Shown here in pieces: positions 56,623 through 57,823 of a DNA stretch of 57,823 bases; position 1 is the stretch's first letter, and the number at the start of each line of letters is the position of its first letter. Position numbers and translations under genes: made by a program. Under the pieces are notes generated by a model, which saw only the letters and a list, made by a program, of their open reading frames with translations, had not been told where the DNA came from and did no database searches. The stretch lies in assembly GCF_022669155.1 (NCBI RefSeq), contig NZ_JALBVB010000019.1, positions 1-57,823 on the forward strand, in the 5' to 3' direction. Source of the DNA: Kineococcus sp. TRM81007 (GTDB taxonomy: Bacteria; Actinomycetota; Actinomycetes; Actinomycetales; Kineococcaceae).

Positions 56623-57823
56623 ATGATGCCGTCGACCCTGCTGCGCCGCGTGCGCGTGGGCACACGCCTCGCGCTGGCGTTCGGCCTCGTGCTGGTGCTG
56701 CTGCTCGCCACCGGCACCGCCGCGCTCGTGGGCATCGCCGAGCAGTCCCGCTCGGTGGAGCACCAGCGCGACATCACCGACCTGGTCCGCTACGCGGAGC
56801 AGCAGCGCTTCTACGCCGCCGACGTCAGCGGCTGGCAGGCCGCGTACGCCTGGGACACCTACCGCCTCGGCCTGCCCGGTGCCGTGGACCCCACCTCGGA
56901 CAACCGCGCCGGCTTCCTCGCCGACGAGGAGAAGCTGCGCCAGGCGCTCGCCGCCGCCCCCACCGACCTCATGGACGCCACCGAGCGCGAGCTGGAGACC
57001 ACCATCGGCGACCTGTGGGACGCCTACTTCGCCTCGGACGATCGCGCCGTCGCCCTCTACTCGGCCGGTGACCTGGCGGGTGCCGAGCGCGTGATCGTCG
57101 AGGAGAGCTGGGTCGCCTACGCCGACATCCTCACCGCCACGCAGGAGTTCGCCGACTCGGTGGACGCCCGCGCCGCCGCGGCCGCCGCCGAGGCCGACGC
57201 CGCCGCCGAGCACAGCCGGACCCTGGTCCTGGTCACCCTCGCCGCTGCCGCCGCGCTCGTCGTGCTCCTGCAGGTCGCGCTGACCCGCAGCCTCGTCGGC
57301 CCGATGCGCCGCACCGTCGCCGACCTGCGCCGCGTCGCCGACGGCGACCTGACCGTCGCCCCCGTCGTCGACGGCGGCGACGAGTTCCGCGAGATGGCGC
57401 AGGCCGTGGAGGCCGCCGTGACCGCCACCCGCCGCACCGTCGCCGACGTCGCCGCCGGCGCCTGCCAGGTCGCCGGGATGGCCGACGACCTCGCGGGCCG
57501 GGCGCAGGAGCTGTCCAGCGCCAACGAGCGCACCGCCGGCGACACCGACCGCGCCGCGCGCTCCGCCGACGCCGTCTCCGCCGACGTGTGCACCATCGCC
57601 GCCGGCGCGGAGGAGCTGGGCGCCGCCATCAACGAGATCTCCTCCGGGATGGCGCGGTCCGCGTCCGTGGCCCGGGAGGCCGTCGAGGCCGCCGAGGCCA
57701 CCCGCGCCACCGTCGCCGAGCTGGGCGAGGCCACCCGCGCCATCGCCAGCGTCGTGGGCACCATCACCGCCATCGCCGAGCAGACGAACCTGCTGGCGCT
57801 GAACGCCACCATCGAGGCCGCCC
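56623..57823 (+). CDS. Methyl-accepting chemotaxis protein (partial, runs off the window)
   Basis: The first 400 residues are present. A membrane segment at about 15-38 (LALAFGLVLVLLLATGTAAL) is followed by a periplasmic four-helix sensor (38-200), a second membrane segment (about 205-225, TLVLVTLAAAAALVVLLQVAL), a HAMP domain (about 225-280) and the start of the cytoplasmic signalling domain, ending within TAIAEQTNLLALNATIEAA, the conserved hairpin region. An RBS (gggaggaa) precedes ATG 56623. It suggests a motile organism. It is cut by the window edge, not broken. Confidence 0.9.
   Translation, partial: MMPSTLLRRVRVGTRLALAFGLVLVLLLATGTAALVGIAEQSRSVEHQRDITDLVRYAEQQRFYAADVSGWQAAYAWDTYRLGLPGAVDPTSDNRAGFLADEEKLRQALAAAPTDLMDATERELETTIGDLWDAYFASDDRAVALYSAGDLAGAERVIVEESWVAYADILTATQEFADSVDARAAAAAAEADAAAEHSRTLVLVTLAAAAALVVLLQVALTRSLVGPMRRTVADLRRVADGDLTVAPVVDGGDEFREMAQAVEAAVTATRRTVADVAAGACQVAGMADDLAGRAQELSSANERTAGDTDRAARSADAVSADVCTIAAGAEELGAAINEISSGMARSASVAREAVEAAEATRATVAELGEATRAIASVVGTITAIAEQTNLLALNATIEAA

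Overview
The window is very GC-rich and densely packed. It has many GTG starts, many GTGA/ATGA stop-start overlaps, and several promoters whose -10 box sits 6-7 nt before the start codon, which points to leaderless mRNAs. This is typical of a free-living high-GC actinomycete. The gene families (actinobacterial bifunctional exonuclease/polymerase, CopD-CtaG fusion, WXG-like protein, SpoIIE phosphatase, SigE-like ECF factor) fit Kineosporiaceae or relatives such as Kineococcus. That placement is inference; no 16S or other phylogenetic marker is present.

Layout. 0-4 kb (minus strand): MOSC and fructosamine-kinase pair, purB and a zinc alcohol dehydrogenase. 4.1-6.1 kb: a WXG100-like small protein coupled to an alpha/beta hydrolase. 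6-8 kb: flavin reductase and a HisC-like aminotransferase. 8.1-11.7 kb: branched-chain/pyruvate 2-oxoacid dehydrogenase E1alpha-E1beta-E2 operon without a local E3. 11.8-13.8 kb: an SDR and a divergent WYL regulator sharing a perfect 10-bp inverted repeat. 13.8-18.4 kb: CoA-ester lyase, ArsR-like regulator/MFS divergent pair, UGT-type glycosyltransferase. 18.4-23.3 kb: a carbohydrate block (Gfo/Idh/MocA dehydrogenase, DUF6807/PmoA-like protein, esterase-like hydrolase, GH13 amylase) with a LacI-type operator. 23.3-26 kb: MarR plus DHA2 efflux pump. 26.3-33.2 kb: RsbW-like kinase, CopD-CtaG, OsmC, phosphofructokinase and a secreted calcineurin-like phosphoesterase preceded by a PHO-box-like repeat. 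33.2-43.7 kb: membrane protein, EamA exporter/TetR divergent pair, SpoIIE phosphatase with PAS and GAF, ECF sigma with membrane partner, GT87-like glycosyltransferase, TetR-FAD monooxygenase operon.

43.8-46.7 kb is a graveyard. A polyketide-exporter type ABC operon (ATPase, large permease, small third gene, DrrB-like permease fragment) carries separate frameshifts, deletions and truncations. Beyond it, 47.8-49.3 kb holds the most unusual intact locus: two overlapping paralogous genes, each joining a collapsed amidohydrolase shell (metal-binding barrel missing) to an Atu4866-type C-terminal domain. 50.2-54.7 kb is a MoxR ATPase / VWA-metallopeptidase / unknown protein / double TerD cluster. 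The window ends with a family A DNA polymerase and a truncated chemotaxis receptor.

Regulatory DNA is unusually legible: five divergent or local regulators have plausible operators, and several convergent gene pairs share perfect palindromic terminators, two of which include both stop codons. All functional calls come from reading motifs; no database search was possible.
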